Below, piece after piece: positions 15,183 to 23,382 of a DNA stretch of 64,000 nucleotides. Both the position numbers and the translations under genes were made by a program. Numbering within the stretch: the first letter of the stretch is position 1; every line of letters begins with the position of its first letter. The stretch comes from Winogradskyella marina (GTDB lineage: Bacteria; Bacteroidota; Bacteroidia; Flavobacteriales; Flavobacteriaceae). The stretch lies in contig NZ_JADOET010000001.1 in the NCBI RefSeq assembly GCF_015645385.1, positions 186,001-250,000 of the forward strand, given 5' to 3'. The notes beneath the pieces were generated by a model. It did not search any database. It was not told where the DNA came from and saw nothing but the letters and a program-made list of their open reading frames with translations.

Positions 15183-16451
15183 TTATTTTATTAAATCAAA
15201 ATACGTTCTATCAATAGATTCCCTGTGGTCTGGATGCGCTATATCTACCAAGGCTTTCACCCTATTTTTAATCGTTTTACCATACAAGTTAGCAATACCA
15301 TATTCTGTTACCACATATTGTACATGTGCTCTCGTGGTAACAACTCCTGCTCCTTGTTTTAAACTAGGAACAATTCTACTAATGCCCTTTTTAGTTACAG
15401 ATGGTAAGGCAATAATTGCTTTACCTCCATCACTTAATGACGCTCCTCTAATAAAATCCATTTGTCCACCGACACCCGAATACATATCAGAACCGATAGA
15501 ATCTGCGCAAACCTGCCCTGTTAAGTCAACTTCAATAGCAGAGTTGATAGCCACCATCTTAGGGTTTTGCTTAATGTAAGCCGCATTATTTGTATAATTT
15601 GAAGCGCGCATTTCTACAAACGGATTATCGTCTACATAATCATACAAACGCTTAGACCCCATTAAAAATGTTGAAAGCGCTCGTCCTCGATTAATCTTTT
15701 TGTAATTCCCGTTTATAACATCATTGAGTATCAAATCTATTACTCCATCTGAGAACATCTCCGTATGCAACCCTAAATCTTTGTGATTTTTTAACTGTGT
15801 TAAAACGGCATTTGGAATCGAGCCAATTCCCATTTGTAAGGTGCTTCTATCCTCTATTAAACTGGCTACGTATTCGCCTAATTTAAGTTCAATTGCATTA
15901 GGTTCAGCCATTATATGAGTAGGTATTTCTTCATCTACCTCAACAAAATAATCAATTTCAGAAATATGTATAATGCCTGCGCCATGGGTTCTTGGCATTT
16001 GCGGATTTACTTGAGCAATAACCGTCTTTGCGTTATCAATTGCTGCCAAAATAGCTTCAACCGAAACACCCAATGAACAATAACCATGACGATCGGGAAC
16101 TGATACATGAATTAAAACTACATCCAACTCTAAAACACGTTCCTTAAAAAGACGCGGTAATTCACTTAAAAAAATTGGAGTATATGAACCATTACCTGCT
16201 TTAATAGTATGTCTTACATTTTTTCCAAGAAAAAAAGAATTGACATGGAAACTATCTTTCAAATCAGGATTTGCATAAGGAGCGACCCCTTCCGTATGTA
16301 ACTGACAAACCTCAACATTCCGAAGTTCTTCATGTCTTGCCGACAATGCCTTCACCAGCGTTTGAGGTGCTGCCGCTGCTGCTTGAATATATACACGATC
16401 ATTAGACTTTACTACTTTTAAAGCTTCTTCTGCGGTAACAGTTCTATACAT
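15183..16451 (-). CDS. Acetyl-CoA hydrolase/transferase family protein (4-hydroxybutyrate CoA-transferase-like)
   Basis: A 422-residue family I CoA-transferase. The N-terminal half contains VEVCQLHTEG and an ADRHGYCSLG-like segment (PDRHGYCSLGVSVEA). The C-terminal domain has LQMGIGSIPNAVLTQL, LHTEMFSDGVIDLI and GVGGQMDFIRGA, ending with VTEYGIANLYGKTI, where the catalytic glutamate is expected. It should move CoA between acetyl-CoA or another acyl-CoA and a carboxylate such as 4-hydroxybutyrate or succinate, or act as a hydrolase. The specific acceptor is not readable from sequence. Monocistronic; convergent with the HAD gene. Confidence 0.92.
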   Translation of the reverse strand: MYRTVTAEEALKVVKSNDRVYIQAAAAAPQTLVKALSARHEELRNVEVCQLHTEGVAPYANPDLKDSFHVNSFFLGKNVRHTIKAGNGSYTPIFLSELPRLFKERVLELDVVLIHVSVPDRHGYCSLGVSVEAILAAIDNAKTVIAQVNPQMPRTHGAGIIHISEIDYFVEVDEEIPTHIMAEPNAIELKLGEYVASLIEDRSTLQMGIGSIPNAVLTQLKNHKDLGLHTEMFSDGVIDLILNDVINGNYKKINRGRALSTFLMGSKRLYDYVDDNPFVEMRASNYTNNAAYIKQNPKMVAINSAIEVDLTGQVCADSIGSDMYSGVGGQMDFIRGASLSDGGKAIIALPSVTKKGISRIVPSLKQGAGVVTTRAHVQYVVTEYGIANLYGKTIKNRVKALVDIAHPDHRESIDRTYFDLIK

Positions 16452-16654
16452 GGACTACACATTTTTGGACTACAAACTTATAGTAAAGTCGTCATTTAAA
16501 AACTGTTATTTATCATGTTTTGAAATGATCATAATCCATCACTTAGATCTTTCGGTTTTATTATAACAGCATCACACATGACTATTCAATATAATATCAA
16601 CTAAATATTCCTCATTTTCTTTAGCAGTAATTTTAATCAGGAAATGGGATTGCC

Positions 16655-16662
16655 TATCTTTG
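16655..16662 (+). promoter_or_regulatory. Probable -7 element (TATCTTTG) of the map promoter
   Basis: TATCTTTGCC matches the Bacteroidota -7 consensus TAnnTTTG and lies 19 nt before the map ATG. No convincing TTTG is seen at the -33 distance. Confidence 0.55.
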
Positions 16663-16681
16663 CCGCTCAATATTTTGAAAC

Positions 16682-17500
16682 ATGATTATAGTAAAAACAG
16701 CAGAGGAAATTGAATTAATGCGTCAAAGTGCGCTTATCGTATCTAAAACTTTAGGTATGTTGGCGAAAGAAACAAAAGAAGGAGTTACCACAAATCACTT
16801 AGACAAAATAGCCGAAGAATTTATTAGAGATCATGGTGCTTTACCTGGTTTCAAAGGGCTTTACGACTGCCCTTCTTCCTTACTTTGTAGTGTTAATGAA
16901 GCTGTTGTTCATGGTTTACCAACAGATGTTCCATTAAAAGATGGAGATATTGTTTCTATTGACTGTGGTTCATTTATGAATGGGTTTTATGGAGATCATG
17001 CCTATACATTTGAAATTGGTAACGTTGCTGAAGAGACCAAAAAATTAATAAAGATTACCAAAGAGTCGCTTTACAAAGGTATTGAGCAGTTAAAACTAGG
17101 CAATCGTGTAGGAGATGTTGGTTATGCCATACAGCAATATACGGAAGCGCAAGGTTATGGTGTTGTAAGAGAATTGGTAGGTCATGGTCTAGGCAGAAAA
17201 ATGCACGAAGATCCTGAAATGCCAAACTACGGAAGACGTGGTCGTGGTAAAAAGTTTATAGAAGGAATGGTGGTTGCCATTGAGCCTATGATAAATTTAG
17301 GAACTCATAAAGTAAAGCAATTAAAAGACGGTTGGACGATTGTAACGCAAGACGGCAAACCAAGTGTACATTTTGAACATGATGTGGCTATTGTAGATGG
17401 AAAACCTGAGATTTTATCGACTTTTAAGTATGTACATGAGGCTTTAGGGATTGTTTCTGATGAAGAGGATGCTTTTAGACAGAAGGCATTAGAGCTTTAA
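16682..17500 (+). CDS. map: Type I methionyl aminopeptidase
   Basis: A 272-residue cytoplasmic enzyme that removes the initiator methionine from nascent proteins. All metal ligands are visible: Asp94 (SIDCGSF), Asp105 (YGDHAYTF), His168 (VGHGLGRKMHE), Glu201 (AIEPM) and Glu232 (HFEHDVAIV). The substrate-binding His77 (AVVHGLP) is also there. In many bacteria map sits in the ribosomal protein/secY operon; here it is alone, followed after 12 nt by a DUF3050 gene. The protein has the short N-terminus typical of type Ia. Confidence 0.97.
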   Translation: MIIVKTAEEIELMRQSALIVSKTLGMLAKETKEGVTTNHLDKIAEEFIRDHGALPGFKGLYDCPSSLLCSVNEAVVHGLPTDVPLKDGDIVSIDCGSFMNGFYGDHAYTFEIGNVAEETKKLIKITKESLYKGIEQLKLGNRVGDVGYAIQQYTEAQGYGVVRELVGHGLGRKMHEDPEMPNYGRRGRGKKFIEGMVVAIEPMINLGTHKVKQLKDGWTIVTQDGKPSVHFEHDVAIVDGKPEILSTFKYVHEALGIVSDEEDAFRQKALEL

Positions 17501-17512
17501 ATAATAATTTTT

Positions 17513-18286
17513 ATGAGCATTGAACACATAGAAAAAGAATTAATCGACTTAAGAGCAGATCTCAATAATCATAAACTGTATAGTGCTTTAACTTCTATTG
17601 AAGATGTAAAAACATTTATGGAGCAACACGTGTTTGCCGTTTGGGATTTTATGTCTTTACTAAAAGCGCTTCAAAATCATCTAACAAACACATCGGTACC
17701 TTGGAGCCCTGTTCAAAATCCATCGACTGCACGTTTTATAAATGAAATAGTACTTGGAGAAGAAAGCGATATCAACGAATTAGGTGAACCTAAAAGTCAT
17801 TATGAAATGTATCTAGATGCGATGCACCAAATTAATGCAAGCACCGCACAAATCGAGAATTTTGTATGTCATATTCAAAATGGTTTTTCTATAAAAAACA
17901 CCGTTAATAAAGTTGAATTACATACAGAAACTTCAAATTTCATTGACTATACGTTCCAAGTGATTGCAACAGACGAACCTCATAAAATAGCTTCGGCATT
18001 TACTTTTGGTCGTGAAGATGTTATTCCTGATATGTTTTTTCAAATTATCAATCAATCTAAAACCAGTGACAACACTTATAGCAAATTAACTTACTATTTA
18101 AAACGTCATATTGAATTAGATGGTGATGAACATGGGCCTTTATCATTACAAATGATTGAAGAGTTATGTGGTACTGATGAACAAAAATGGAATGAAGTTT
18201 TAGAAGTTGCAAAAGAAGCTTTACAACATAGAATTGCACTTTGGGATGGTATTTATGATTTAATTTCTAGTCAGATAGAAGCGTAA
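17513..18286 (+). CDS. DUF3050 domain-containing protein
   Basis: A 257-residue helical, cytoplasmic protein. The family signature covers [19 protein letters not shown] (about 37-55), the [10 protein letters not shown] segment and a C-terminal [21 protein letters not shown]. The spacing of conserved His/Glu in helices ([20 protein letters not shown]) resembles heme-oxygenase/TENA-like folds, which often hold a metal or small cofactor. Its reaction is unknown. It starts 12 nt after map and is probably cotranscribed with it, although a functional link is not obvious. Confidence 0.9.
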   Translation: MSIEHIEKELIDLRADLNNHKLYSALTSIEDVKTFMEQHVFAVWDFMSLLKALQNHLTNTSVPWSPVQNPSTARFINEIVLGEESDINELGEPKSHYEMYLDAMHQINASTAQIENFVCHIQNGFSIKNTVNKVELHTETSNFIDYTFQVIATDEPHKIASAFTFGREDVIPDMFFQIINQSKTSDNTYSKLTYYLKRHIELDGDEHGPLSLQMIEELCGTDEQKWNEVLEVAKEALQHRIALWDGIYDLISSQIEA

Positions 18287-18350
18287 ATATTATTTTTATT
18301 TTCTGAAATAAGTAACGGTATTGTTTCTTACTATCACCAAATAGTTATTT

Positions 18351-18390
18351 CTCAGAGATACTTAGAGTTTTCACGGAGATTCACGGAGCG
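18351..18390 (-). repeat. Left array of four 10-nt repeat units flanking the GxxExxY gene
   Basis: Four consecutive 10-nt units in the same phase, the two nearest the gene both carrying TCACGGAG (18371-18378 and 18381-18388), the outer two degenerate (cores CAGAG and TAGAG). Read on the minus strand the core is CTCCGTGA. The same core, also with 10-nt spacing, is found in opposite orientation right after the gene. Confidence 0.75.
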
Positions 18391-18412
18391 TTTTGAGTAT
18401 AATTTTGATATT

Positions 18413-18793
18413 ATGGTATACGATAAAATTACGGAAAATATTATAGGAGCAGCTATAGAAGTGCATAAAGAACTTGGCCCAGGCCTTTTAGAATCCGCTT
18501 ATCAGGACTGTTTATTTTATGAATTAAAAGCACTAGGCTATTCAGTTCAAAAAGAAGTTTCAAGACCTATTATTTATAAAGATATCACTTTAGATCACGG
18601 TTACAGAATTGATATATTAGTAGAAAACAAAATAGTTATTGAGCTCAAAACAGTTGAAAAATTCACAGATGTACATACTGCTCAAATACTGACTTACATG
18701 AAATTAGGAGATTATCCTATTGGACTATTATTCAATTTCAATACTAAACTTTTAAAAAACAGTATAAAACGATTCATAAACACATCTGAGTAA
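18413..18793 (+). CDS. GxxExxY protein (PD-(D/E)XK nuclease-fold family)
   Basis: A 126-residue protein with the name-giving motif GLLESAY (Gly24, Glu27, Tyr30) preceded by VHKELGPG. A PD-(D/E)XK nuclease-like core follows: Asp67 (YRIDILV) and Glu77-Leu-Lys79 (IELKT), plus Gln91 in a helix (AQILTYMKL). The family is known from many Bacteroidota, Verrucomicrobiota and other genomes, often in several copies, with no proven function to my knowledge. The gene stands between short inverted repeat arrays and is unrelated to its neighbours, so it looks like a small mobile or selfish cassette. The ATG at 18413 is 22 nt after the left array, and the stop is one base before the right array. Confidence 0.93.
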   Translation: MVYDKITENIIGAAIEVHKELGPGLLESAYQDCLFYELKALGYSVQKEVSRPIIYKDITLDHGYRIDILVENKIVIELKTVEKFTDVHTAQILTYMKLGDYPIGLLFNFNTKLLKNSIKRFINTSE

Positions 18794-18794
18794 G

Positions 18795-18834
18795 CACTCC
18801 GTGAACCTCTGTGTCTCTCCGTGAATCTCTGCGT
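18795..18834 (+). repeat. Right array of four 10-nt repeat units flanking the GxxExxY gene
   Basis: Four consecutive 10-nt units with core CTCCGTGA (units 1 and 3) or CTCTGTGT/CTCTGCGT (units 2 and 4). It is the inverted counterpart of 18351-18390; unit 1 matches the left innermost unit at 9 of 10 positions. The array lies between the GxxExxY stop and the next gene's ATG at 18839. Confidence 0.8.
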
Positions 18835-18838
18835 AACA

Positions 18839-19621
18839 ATGAAAAAACTCTTCAAAATAATATTAAACACCATCCCAAGACCTTTACTCATAAGGTTAAG
18901 CTACGTAGCACGCCCAATTTTAGCATTTTTCTTAAAGGGAAACACCTACACAGACCCAATTGATGGTAAAAGTTTCAAAACCTTTTTACCTTATGGTTAT
19001 GGCAACCAAAGAAACAATGTGTTATCTCCTTCAACATTAAGCTTAGAACGTCACCGCTTATTATGGTTGTATCTTAATAATGAAACGGATTTCTTTTCAC
19101 GAGATACTGAATCAAATTCAGCATTAAGCGTCCTCCACTTTGCTCCAGAACAATGCTTTTTAAAACGGTTTAGAACTCTAAATAACATAAATTACACTAC
19201 TACAGATTTACTTTCACCTATTGCAGATGTGAAAGCCGATATTTGCGATTTGCCTTTTGAGGATAACAGTTATGATGTCATTCTTTGTAATCACGTATTA
19301 GAACACATACCTGATGACACTAAAGCGATGCAAGAATTATATCGCGTTATGAAACCAGGTGGTTATGGTATTTTTCAGATTCCACAAGATTTAAATCGTG
19401 AGGTGACTTTTGAAGATGATTCTATAACAGACAGAGATGAACGCGCTAAAATCTTTGGACAATATGATCACGTTCGTGTGTATGGTCGTGATTATTTTGA
19501 CAAGCTACGTTCTATTGGTTTTAGGGTTGAAGAAGTAGACTATACGTCTCAACTTTCAGAAGACGAGATAACGAAATACTGTTTGGCTAAAGGTGAAATT
19601 ATTCCTGTAGTTTTTAAATAA
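18839..19621 (+). CDS. Class I SAM-dependent methyltransferase
   Basis: A 260-residue protein with a hydrophobic/basic N-terminus and the methyltransferase core from about residue 95. VLHFAPEQCFLKRF stands in place of a classical glycine-rich motif I, TTDLLSPIADVKADICDLPFEDNSYDVILCNHVLEHIPDD gives motifs II-IV, and ELYRVMKPGGYGIFQIP is the post-motif. I chose the ATG at 18839 because the possible GTG at 18821 lies inside the repeat array. The substrate is unknown; SAM enzymes of this shape are often linked to glycan or lipid modification. The ATG follows the right repeat array by only 4 nt, so the array forms its leader. Confidence 0.88.
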   Translation: MKKLFKIILNTIPRPLLIRLSYVARPILAFFLKGNTYTDPIDGKSFKTFLPYGYGNQRNNVLSPSTLSLERHRLLWLYLNNETDFFSRDTESNSALSVLHFAPEQCFLKRFRTLNNINYTTTDLLSPIADVKADICDLPFEDNSYDVILCNHVLEHIPDDTKAMQELYRVMKPGGYGIFQIPQDLNREVTFEDDSITDRDERAKIFGQYDHVRVYGRDYFDKLRSIGFRVEEVDYTSQLSEDEITKYCLAKGEIIPVVFK

Positions 19622-19680
19622 TCTACTGTAGATTAAAAGTATATATTTAACGCACCTAACGAAGAGGAATTGCATTATTA

Positions 19681-19726
19681 TGAGATTTCTCGTCACGCGT
19701 TCCTCGCTCTGTCGAAATGATAACGC
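19681..19726. repeat. Dispersed palindrome-like intergenic repeat
   Basis: The stretch starting TGAGATTTCTCGTCACGCG and ending CTGTCGAAATGATAACGC is GC-richer than its surroundings and has the look of the 'TGAGATTTCTC...CGAAATGAC' intergenic element frequent in flavobacteria. It lies in the 141-nt gap before the DUF423 gene and encodes nothing. Confidence 0.5.
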
Positions 19727-19762
19727 AGGCCTTAGAGTTTATAAATAAAATAATTTATTAAA

Positions 19763-20131
19763 ATGACACAACACATTATAATTGCCACAGGTGCACTTTT
19801 TGGAATGCTTGCCGTAATCTTTGGTGCTTTTGGCGCCCATGCTTTAAAGAAAACTCTATCTACAGATCAATTGCATAGTTTTGAAGTTGGTGTGAAATAC
19901 CAAATGTATCATGCCATTGTATTATTAGCACTGGGTTTAAGTGCAGCTAACGTAACCCCAGCAACGTATTGGTGTTTTACTATTGGAATTCTACTATTTT
20001 CTTTTAGTATTTACGGTTTGGTTTTATCTGATGCTAAAGGAAAGAAACTTCGGTTTTTAGGTCCTATTACACCGATTGGTGGCTTACTGTTAGTTACGGG
20101 TTGGCTCTTGGTATTGATTAATGCCAAATAG
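19763..20131 (+). CDS. DUF423 family membrane protein
   Basis: A 122-residue inner-membrane protein with four predicted transmembrane helices. The hallmark AVIFGAFGAHALKKTLS follows the first helix, and YQMYHAIVLLALGL and PITPIGGLLLVTGWLLV are also conserved. This is the YgdD-type family, of unknown function. It appears monocistronic, with a dispersed repeat upstream and a hairpin downstream that it shares with the convergent T9SS gene. Confidence 0.93.
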   Translation: MTQHIIIATGALFGMLAVIFGAFGAHALKKTLSTDQLHSFEVGVKYQMYHAIVLLALGLSAANVTPATYWCFTIGILLFSFSIYGLVLSDAKGKKLRFLGPITPIGGLLLVTGWLLVLINAK

Positions 20132-20226
20132 TTTCAAAAGATCCACATAACTATAATCCCGATAACGAGATAGAATACCACAAGAAATAGTTCTAGTTTG
20201 TTTTGATTAAAACACTTCATATAAAA

Positions 20227-20262
20227 AGAAAAGTTGAACTAAAATTAATTAGTCCAACTTTC
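20227..20262. terminator. Hairpin between convergent genes, probable bidirectional terminator
   Basis: GAAAAGTTGAACTAA pairs with TTAGTCCAACTTTC with one G/T wobble, across a TTAATT-type loop. It lies between the DUF423 stop (20131) and the T9SS protein stop (20284). There is no long T-run, so termination efficiency is uncertain. Confidence 0.6.
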
Positions 20263-20283
20263 TACAATTGATTAATAGCACAT

Positions 20284-22515
20284 TTATTTCTTCACAAATC
20301 GTTTAGTTGAAACGTTTCCGTTTTCATCTTCGATTTTAATTAAGAATATTCCATTAGATAATCCTGAAACATCAATAGTTTCATTTTGAGTTCTTAATAC
20401 CTCAGACCCTAAAACAGAATAAATTGATACTTGTTTTAAGTTTTGAGTCATGTCTATATTTAAAATTGAAGTGGTTGGGTTAGGGTATAACTTGATGTCG
20501 CTTTCACTAACTATTAAATCATTAATCCCTAAAGACGGATCGTATTCATAAGCTCCACGATCTACTGTAGTATTAAAAATACGTTGATTGAATAATAAAT
20601 CTGTAGTAATATCTGCTGGAATTAAACTATTATCTCCAGTATCAATAGACGTAGAACCAGCGGTTAATTTAAAATCTACATCTAAATTAGGATCTGTAGA
20701 ACTTGTTGCTGTAGTCCCTGTTATTAAAGAAAGACCATCTTCATCTGTGTTATTCTTTACAATTCTACTAGCACTTGTATTGCCAAATCTCGTAGAATTT
20801 GTAGCTGTTCTACCAATAGCTTTTGCTAGTGTAGCTAAATTATCTGTGTTAGCCCAAAATATATTATTAGCAACGGTAATAGTTCCCCACTCTCCATCAT
20901 TTCTTGATATATCTACTACAGGATAATCTCCACCACCACTTCCTGCACTAATATTATTAACAAATGTATTATTTACTACATCTGCATTAAGCGTAACGCT
21001 AGTAAAATAAGCTCTTAAACGCAAGGCAGCTGCACCAACACCATTTCTGTTTTTTACGGCATCATTATCTGTGATATTAGATTTAAACAAGGTATTTGTT
21101 ACCGTAATATTCATTGTAGCAACAGAGCCCGAACGATGATAGTCTATACCTGCCGCTGCATTAGCTAAATTATTTTCTATTATACAAGCATCTACAATCA
21201 TATTAGATTCTGATGCAGTTGTGGTAAGGTTTAAACCAGCTCCTGTGAAAGCAACATTATTTTTAATGACACTATTTTTTATTGTAAAATTAGCTATAGC
21301 AACTGCTTTAAAAAGTCCGCCACCAAAACGGTCGTCGCCAGATGTAGCATCTGCATTACCATCACTTATAGTAACACCATCTACGGTTAAATTATTGGTC
21401 GTAATTTCTACAACGTGTGTACTATTATCATCTCTTGAAGGGTCGTTAAAATCTACAGCTGCATTATCATCACCTAATAAATCGCCACTTAATATCGTTT
21501 CGTTTGTGGTATGGATTAGGCTCATATCTCTTTCAGATAAAGTAGCTTCTGTACCTGCAAAACCACCATATAGATTTGTGTTTACTACAAAGCTTTCATT
21601 TCTATCAGAAGCGTGTGGCTTATAAGTTCCTTTAGCAACCCAAACTTGGTCTGCACCATCTGTAACGGCTAAAGCACTATGTAAATCGGTAAAAGCATTT
21701 ATCCATGATGTACCATCATTATTACCTGTTGCACTGGCATCTACATAAACTATTTCATCTACTGGTATATGTGCATAAATATCTTGAACTTCAGTAGCCG
21801 TTAACGCTCTGTCAAAAATTTCTATATCATCTATATTTCCATAATAATCATTTGTTGAAATTCTAAATACAGCGTTACTAGATAAAAATGATTGATTAAT
21901 ACCTGAATCTACACCGCTAGAAAGAGTTTCATTCAATACTCCATCAACATAAACACTATTATCGAAAGCTATTCCCGAAGCTGTTTTTTTTGTAGTAAAA
22001 ACAATATGATGCCAACCACCATCAAAAATAGATGAGAGGTTTGATTGAGCCGCTTGATGTGTTGTATTTCCATTTATAAACCTAGCAACCAAAGTATTAC
22101 TTGATGAAGTCCTCATAGAAATGCCATCACCAGCCCCATTTGATTCGCGAATATCAAAAATTTCTTGAGTCGCTCCTGAAGGTGCAGAACCTGAAATCCA
22201 AAAACTTATACTAATTTCATCATTAGTTCCTGTAAGTGTATACCCATTTCTAGGCACTGCATTTACTCTAATAGCATTATCTACTCCACCAAAGCGATCT
22301 GGTCTTAATGTCGGTGCTGCTCCAGATAAATCGCCATTTCCTGCATCTGCTACGTTTATTAAACTTCCACCATTAAACGTATATTTTGCAACAGCATCTG
22401 TAGGAACTTGAGCAAAGGATAAACTACTTACAAAAAGTAGCATTACAAGTAATTTTGTTTGACTCACGAGACCTTGTTTGATTAGGTGTCCGTGAAAAAA
22501 TGTAATTTTTTTCAT
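20284..22515 (-). CDS. LamG/choice-of-anchor Q protein with T9SS C-terminal sorting domain
   Basis: A 743-residue cell-surface or secreted protein. The signal peptide ends near residue 36 (LLFVSSLSFAQ). A LamG/concanavalin-like beta-sandwich follows (about 45-245: KYTFNGGSL, ISISFWISGSAPSG, GGWHHIVFTTKK, YGNIDDIEIFDRALTATEV). A parallel beta-helix, choice-of-anchor Q type, spans about 255-655 (YVDASATGNNDGTSW onward). The C-terminal 75 residues are a type A T9SS sorting domain (LYPNPTTSILNID ... GIFLIKIEDENG), so it crosses the outer membrane through the Por system. It likely binds glycans. It follows the LytTR response regulator by 104 nt on the same strand and could be part of that operon or its target. 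Confidence 0.93.
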   Translation of the reverse strand: MKKITFFHGHLIKQGLVSQTKLLVMLLFVSSLSFAQVPTDAVAKYTFNGGSLINVADAGNGDLSGAAPTLRPDRFGGVDNAIRVNAVPRNGYTLTGTNDEISISFWISGSAPSGATQEIFDIRESNGAGDGISMRTSSSNTLVARFINGNTTHQAAQSNLSSIFDGGWHHIVFTTKKTASGIAFDNSVYVDGVLNETLSSGVDSGINQSFLSSNAVFRISTNDYYGNIDDIEIFDRALTATEVQDIYAHIPVDEIVYVDASATGNNDGTSWINAFTDLHSALAVTDGADQVWVAKGTYKPHASDRNESFVVNTNLYGGFAGTEATLSERDMSLIHTTNETILSGDLLGDDNAAVDFNDPSRDDNSTHVVEITTNNLTVDGVTISDGNADATSGDDRFGGGLFKAVAIANFTIKNSVIKNNVAFTGAGLNLTTTASESNMIVDACIIENNLANAAAGIDYHRSGSVATMNITVTNTLFKSNITDNDAVKNRNGVGAAALRLRAYFTSVTLNADVVNNTFVNNISAGSGGGDYPVVDISRNDGEWGTITVANNIFWANTDNLATLAKAIGRTATNSTRFGNTSASRIVKNNTDEDGLSLITGTTATSSTDPNLDVDFKLTAGSTSIDTGDNSLIPADITTDLLFNQRIFNTTVDRGAYEYDPSLGINDLIVSESDIKLYPNPTTSILNIDMTQNLKQVSIYSVLGSEVLRTQNETIDVSGLSNGIFLIKIEDENGNVSTKRFVKK

Positions 22516-22619
22516 AATAAATTTGGTTTTAATAGTTGTTAATGACCCAAATATCTACTATGAAGCTTTAAAAAATATCAGTTAATTTCTGAAATGCAGG
22601 TTTCGACTTCTAAAAAATT

Positions 22620-23372
22620 CTAACCTATATTCTGAACGATAGTTAAAAACTCATCTTTCTTATCTTTGGATATAGACACACTTTCATTGTTGTCCATAAT
22701 AATATAACCACCATCTTTTTTGCAGTATTCTTGAATGTACTTTAGATTAATGAGATAAGAACGGTGTGGTCTATAAAAAGTAGGAATGGACTCTAGTAAG
22801 GTTTCAAAATGTTTAAGCGGTTTACTTATTAATAATTCTGAAGCCTTATGAACACTAACTTTAGTGTACATGCCGTCGGCTTTTAATAGAATAATATCTT
22901 CAAAATTGATAAACTTTATGCCATCTGCAACAGGAAGTCCTATTTTTTTAAAATTTGATGATTTTAGACTTTTCTGAAGTTCTTCTAACTTTAAATTGAT
23001 ATGAGATTTTCCAATATTAGCTATCGCTTTTTCAATAGCATCGACTAATTTATCTGCTCGCAATGGTTTTAATAGATAATCTACAGCTGAAAGCTCAAAG
23101 GCTTTTATGGCATATTCGCTATAAGCCGTTGTGAAAATGATTTCAAAATTAGAGCTTGCACTATCAATAAAATCAAAGATTTCTAAACCCGAATGCTCTG
23201 GCATTTCAATATCCAAAAACACAATTTTTGGTTGCTCTTTTTTAATAATGTCTACACCACTTATTAAATCTTCAGCCGTAAAAATAGATGTAATTTTAGA
23301 GCAGTTTTCTTTTATTAAAATTTCCAGTAATTTTCTAGCCTTTGGCTCATCGTCTATAATTACTACGTTCAT
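22620..23372 (-). CDS. LytTR-family response regulator
   Basis: A 250-residue two-component regulator. The receiver domain (1-120) has the acidic pair Asp7/Asp8, phosphoacceptor Asp54 (VFLDIEMPEHSG), and Lys in YLLKPLRADK. The LytTR DNA-binding domain fills about 140-245 (LPVADGIKFINFEDIILLKADGMYTKV ... FYRPHRSYLINLKYIQEY). It begins 10 nt after the histidine kinase gene and should receive phosphate from it. LytTR proteins bind paired short direct repeats in promoters. The adjacent T9SS gene is a candidate target. Confidence 0.96.
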   Translation of the reverse strand: MNVVIIDDEPKARKLLEILIKENCSKITSIFTAEDLISGVDIIKKEQPKIVFLDIEMPEHSGLEIFDFIDSASSNFEIIFTTAYSEYAIKAFELSAVDYLLKPLRADKLVDAIEKAIANIGKSHINLKLEELQKSLKSSNFKKIGLPVADGIKFINFEDIILLKADGMYTKVSVHKASELLISKPLKHFETLLESIPTFYRPHRSYLINLKYIQEYCKKDGGYIIMDNNESVSISKDKKDEFLTIVQNIG

Positions 23373-23382
23373 AATTCTAGGT

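Noticed and set aside
18795..18834. CRISPR array next to the GxxExxY gene
   Set aside because: Units are 10 nt with no spacers between them and no cas genes nearby.
20588..21625. Two plus-strand open frames (20588-20926 and 21221-21625) inside the T9SS LamG gene
   Set aside because: They are opposite-strand shadows of a well-supported gene with Thr/Asn-rich repeats; the translated sequences have no family features.
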